Source: Spinacia oleracea (Eukaryota; Streptophyta; Magnoliopsida; Caryophyllales; Amaranthaceae). From it: a stretch of 64,000 bases of DNA. Below the pieces are notes generated by a model. The model ran no database searches. It was given only the letters and a program-made list of their open reading frames with translations, and had not been told where the DNA came from. The DNA lies in contig NC_079487.1 in assembly GCF_020520425.1 (NCBI RefSeq), positions 78,869,141 through 78,933,140 on the forward strand, in the 5' to 3' direction. The position numbers were made by a program, and so were the translations under genes. Below are positions 60,251-64,000 of this stretch, piece by piece. Position 1 is the stretch's first letter. Each line of letters begins with the position of its first letter.

Positions 60251-61768
60251 TATAAATGTAGGGGGTTTTTTTGTGTCAAAACTTGTTTCCCGTTCTACAA
60301 GAGGGGCAGTTCTTTAGAAAACCGTAGAATTTTTGTACCTCGAAGGAGTCGCCACCAAACATTGTTTAAGGTCTCGTTTGGAAAGACCGCAAGTGACTCT
60401 ATTTTGGATAAGGCCTTGAATCCTTGAAACGGATGGGTGAGATCCGGGCACGGGAACAAAAATTCTTATTCCGTGAGCTTTAGAAATATTCAAGTACGTT
60501 GGCACAACATTGTTTTCAAAAATAAACCCTAGATTAGACTATGTGGGTTTGTATTTAGAGCAAATTGAATCTCTAATTGTATGGTGGTCACTTTTGCTTT
60601 AAAGATTGATTTAAGGAACCTAAGGCCGGTTTGTCCAAAAATATCTTTGTTAAGCGTGATGTAACCTTTGCATTTTGTTATATTTAGCATGTTGGTGATG
60701 AAAGAAATAAAGCAAATAAAGCAACATCACAATACTAAATAAAGTGCGAAATTAGTAAATACAAGACCCCCTAGAAAAGGACTAGGGAGTAGGTCCACAT
60801 TGCCTAGAAAGGGACTATGCAAGTAAAGGTGCGGAATTGAAAGTGCGGTATTGAAATTGCGGTATTGAAATTGCGATATTGAAATTGCGGTATTGAAAGG
60901 TGCGATATTGAAAGTGCAATATTGAAAGGTGCATAATTGAAATTTGTACTTGGGCACATGAGATTCGAACGCCAAGCGGCTCCTTAAAAATAAGTGCTCC
61001 CGACACGAATTCAAAGCCAAAAATCTCAACTTGGGAGAGGCTGCTCAACCCAAATATCCTAGATTTTGTATGTTAAACTTGAACTTGAAAGCTTGAATAT
61101 AGAAGTTTTGAACTGGAAATAATTGAAATTTGAACTTGAAATGATCTTAGTTTAGGGAAATAACCATGAACAACCCTAAACATGGTGAGATCTTGAAAAT
61201 TGAAAACTTGAACTTGTATATTGAAAATGGAGTTTTGAATCTCAAAAGACTAAACCTTTAAATGTTAAAAGGTGTCATCTTTGATTACTCCATGTTTGAA
61301 GATGATTCTAGTCCAAGTGGTGATTGTAAACAACTTGGACATCCTCGAATCTTGAAAAATTTGTATTTTGCATTTTGAAAAAGTTTGTATTTTTGGAAAA
61401 CATGTATGATTGTTGCAAGTGGTGTTTTTTAATGATTAAAAACACCAACTTGCTAATTATTTAGAAATCAAAGCAACATAATAGATTAGAATGGGATTCG
61501 GATTTACCTAGTTAGATTTAGGCAATAGCTCCCAATTGCTTTGGAATTTAAGAATTTTGTATGTGTTTTTGAGGAGTTTTTGAGTTGTATTTTGAGGCGT
61601 AATGTTGAAATTACGATGTTGTATTGTTGTTCTCCCCTCCTCATTATGCTGAAGATGAGGGGTATTTATAGAAGGAATGGGTGCAAGGCACCAGCACACG
61701 TCAGCGCAGGGCGCTGGACCAGCACTGGGCGCTGGTGACGTGGCTTGAATGCCGCCAAAGCAAGGACG
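60251..61768. other. Noncoding region with minisatellite (60825-60948)
   Basis: No supported gene lies here. A block of 14-16-bp units based on GCGGTATTGAAATT repeats about eight times at 60825-60948, including variants GCGATATTGAAA and GTGCAATATTGAAAG. The stretch 60330-60480 (GGAGTCGCCACCAAACATTG and following) looks like part of a dispersed repeat that I cannot name. The last five bases before the copia LTR are GGACG. Confidence 0.5.
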
Positions 61769-63131
61769 TGAAGGAAATAATGCCCTTGGTCCAAGTATGC
61801 ATTCTATGTTAAGTCTAATAAATGCGGTTCAGTATTAATTAACAAGTTAATAATTCAGTGAGATCAAGTGAGCTGAATGCCTAGCTAGAGGCCGCTTCAG
61901 TTCAAGTGGAATTAATGATATTAATCCAAAGCTTACTCTTGACTGAACCCGTAGGGTCACACAAATAGTACGTAAACGGATCAAGTATTTAATGGCATTA
62001 AATACTCCATCTATGGATATTCGGAATCGACGGATCTTGGTTTCAGTGGGAGCTGAGATCGTCACAGGCAAGAAATGAATACTCCGGAAACGATGATATT
62101 GCCGGAAACGGAAATATGGATCGTATCGGAAATATAAATATTATCCAAGTCGTAGATGTTGCCGGAAACGAAAACATGGTACGTATCGGAAAATATTATC
62201 GGAAATGGAAATATTGCCGGAATCGGAAATATTGCCGGAAACGGAAATATTGTCAGAAACGGAAATATTATCGGAATCGGAAAATAATTCCGGAAACGGA
62301 AATATTAAATATTTGTTCGAAACGGAAATTAATTCCGGAATCGGAAATATTAAATGTTGTTCGTATCGGAAATGAATTCCGGAATCGGGAATTTAATCGG
62401 AAGCGTATCGTACGAAGTAGCATCGGACGAGGCCCGCTAGACGAAGGCCCAGCACGAAGCCAGGCCATCGCCTAGCGAGCCGCACGCAACGCACGCCTCG
62501 ACCAGGCCCAGCGCAAGGCCAGGCACAGCCAAGGGCGCGCGCGCGCACGCAGCACCGCACATGGGCTGTGCGCTTGTCGTGGGCCGCAAGGCCTGCGCGG
62601 GTGCACGGCTTGTGCGATGCGTATGCCGGAAATCCTAATTCTATTGGGATTCGTGCGAAGATTAAAATCCTAATCTTATTAGAATTGCTTTGTTATTTAG
62701 AGTCCTAATAAAGTTCTAATTAACAAATCCACATCCTAGTAGGATTACAATTCCTTTTCCATACCTCTATAAATAAGGGCCTAGGGGTCATTATTTATAC
62801 ATAAGTTTTCAAGTATTCAAAACTAGGATTTTTAAGCAGAAAAATCAGCCATAACTCTTGCCCATTTAGCCGAAAATAATAGTACCTTAAGGGCGATTCT
62901 AGTTGGTCAATCTTAAGGCGGATCCGGACGTGCTGTGGACTATCTACGGAGGGACGACACTTGGAGTCCTAAAGACTTGTTCTTGTTCGGTTCGGGCGCA
63001 GCTAGGGAAGGAACGCAACAAAGAGTATGCATCTAAACTATGCTATATGATTATGTGTAAATAATATGTATTCCTGGCTAAATGGTTTTTCCGCATGATT
63101 TATGAATTGTCATATGTATCATAACCTAACA
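61769..63131 (+). repeat. 5' LTR of copia copy C (1363 bp)
   Basis: It starts TGAAGGAAATAATGCCC and ends CATAACCTAACA. It has the 18-bp-period CGGAAATATT block (about 62080-62400), the GC-rich block (62420-62620), a TATAAATA box at 62768-62775 and the conserved terminal part. The open frame at 62116-62475 is the same repeat-derived ORF as in the other LTRs. Confidence 0.95.
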
Positions 63132-63132
63132 G

Positions 63133-63146
63133 TGGTATCACGAGCC
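63133..63146 (+). promoter_or_regulatory. Primer-binding site of copia copy C
   Basis: TGGTATCACGAGCC lies one base inside the LTR and matches the initiator-Met tRNA primer-site pattern TGGTATCAGAGCC with one inserted base. Confidence 0.8.
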
Positions 63147-64000
63147 TCTTATTATTTTCATAATCTAAATTGCATGAACATGGTTAAATATTACAAATTT
63201 GCAAGAATTAAAAGGGGTGATTAATTTTCGTAATTGTTAATTAATTGCAAATTGCGTTTATTTAATTATACGTACGCAGTTTTTCGGCAGTTTCTTCGTT
63301 ACTCATCCAAATCGAGTGATTTTTTTGTCAATTCCGCATGTAAAAGGCATTCTAAAATTTTGATAAAAATAGTGTTTTTCTGCCGAACCCAGAATTCTCA
63401 AATTCGAAGCCTAACTATGACTTTTCGAAGGTTTTAGTTTTTCGAATGCAAAATTTCGTAAATTTAAGATGTTAAATTAAATATTTGCGATTCTTGTTGA
63501 TAAATCTTGAATTTTTGATTGACCTACTGTATATGTTTAACAAGTTTGAATGCCTAGCCTTGTTAATTATGCAATCTAATTTGTAATTATGATTAATTTG
63601 TTGAATTATGATTAATTATAATTTAATTAGAAACCTATGATTAAAAACCACCATAAAAATTGTAAATTTATGATAAATTTTAAATTTTTATGACCTAGGC
63701 TTGAATCCATGATAATCGGAAATCAATTGAATAATAAATTTTCGATTTTTCGCCCTAAAATTGTGAAATTAATATTAATTTATTAATTTGTCATTAATTT
63801 TAAATATAAATTTTAAATTTTTATGCGATTCGTTCATATAACTTGCACGCACAAAGCAATGGACGCTTCGTGTTACCCTTAAGGGGTGTTGTATAGTGCG
63901 GGCATGCGACGACGAGCAAGGGAGCTCGTCGCCCGTGCGGCACGAATGCAATGAGCAGGGGCATGGTGCACGAGCACAAGGCAGCAGCCCTGCCTTGTGT
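63147..64000 (+). other. Untranslated leader of copia copy C
   Basis: AT-rich sequence with no gag-like ORF before the window ends; a GC-richer part starts at about 63840. Gag is expected further to the right. Confidence 0.6.

Larger units (their letters stand above)
61769..64000 (+). mobile_element. Ty1/copia retrotransposon copy C, 5' part
   Basis: A complete 5' LTR (61769-63131), primer-binding site and about 850 bases of leader are present; the rest is beyond the window. It belongs to the same family as copy A (1-3071) and the LTR-LTR unit (5468-8213). The orientation is the same as copy A. Confidence 0.92.

Overview
This is a eukaryotic, almost certainly plant nuclear window dominated by nested transposable elements. 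It carries plant Ty1/copia and Ty3/gypsy retrotransposons, a chromovirus-type chromodomain, DUF4283-type LINE ORF1 proteins, CACTA, Stowaway-like and Tourist-like ends, and plant-specific host families (DUF247, NDR1/HIN1-like, Ycf49/DUF2499). The style of the copia LTRs and of a SINE fragment reminds me of Caryophyllales (spinach/beet lineage). That assignment rests on memory, so treat it as a guess. No rRNA, tRNA, CRISPR array or prokaryotic feature was found.

Layout. 1-3071: 3' part of a copia element (copy A) inserted in the LTR of a gypsy element. 3072-16967: Ty3/gypsy chromovirus on the minus strand, with ~2.9 kb LTRs, broken gag-PR-RT-RNaseH-IN-chromodomain genes and an extra acidic ORF. 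Its integrase is split by a head-to-tail LTR-LTR unit of the same copia family, with a 5 bp target duplication (5463-8218). 16968-28842: AT-rich array of ~0.9 kb repeat units, present in both orientations. It is interrupted by a Stowaway-like element, and inside that lies an element whose termini form hairpins. 30134-31321: DUF247 pseudogene. 31398-36500: old, degenerate copia element with both LTRs. 36740-36905: SINE-like fragment. 37570-38286: probable intact NDR1/HIN1-like (LEA_2) gene.

38420-49280: possibly one large CACTA-like unit. It contains a full-length LINE (39541-44410, minus strand, with target duplication), an LRR protein fragment, a ribosomal protein eL8 exon and three well-formed exons of a Ycf49-like gene. 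49945-50380: 5'-truncated LINE copy. 51128-56521: nested set consisting of a Stowaway-like element, a Tourist-like MITE, a MULE-like element and a CACTA element (51727-55129, TSD AAC). The CACTA element carries exons resembling three unrelated host genes. 57507-58253: second NDR1/HIN1-like gene, a paralogue of the first. 58482-60116: element with TTA duplication and terminal inverted repeats whose interior is a 31-bp GATCTG-rich tandem array plus an (AAT)n tract. 61769-64000: 5' LTR and leader of a third copia copy, running off the window.

Only the two NDR1/HIN1-like genes look intact; the Ycf49-like gene is partial. All other coding sequence is transposon-derived or pseudogenic. I found no new multi-gene system. 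The most unusual items are the integrated LTR-LTR joint, the multi-gene-capturing CACTA element, the TIR-bounded 31-bp satellite, and the acidic accessory ORF of the gypsy element.
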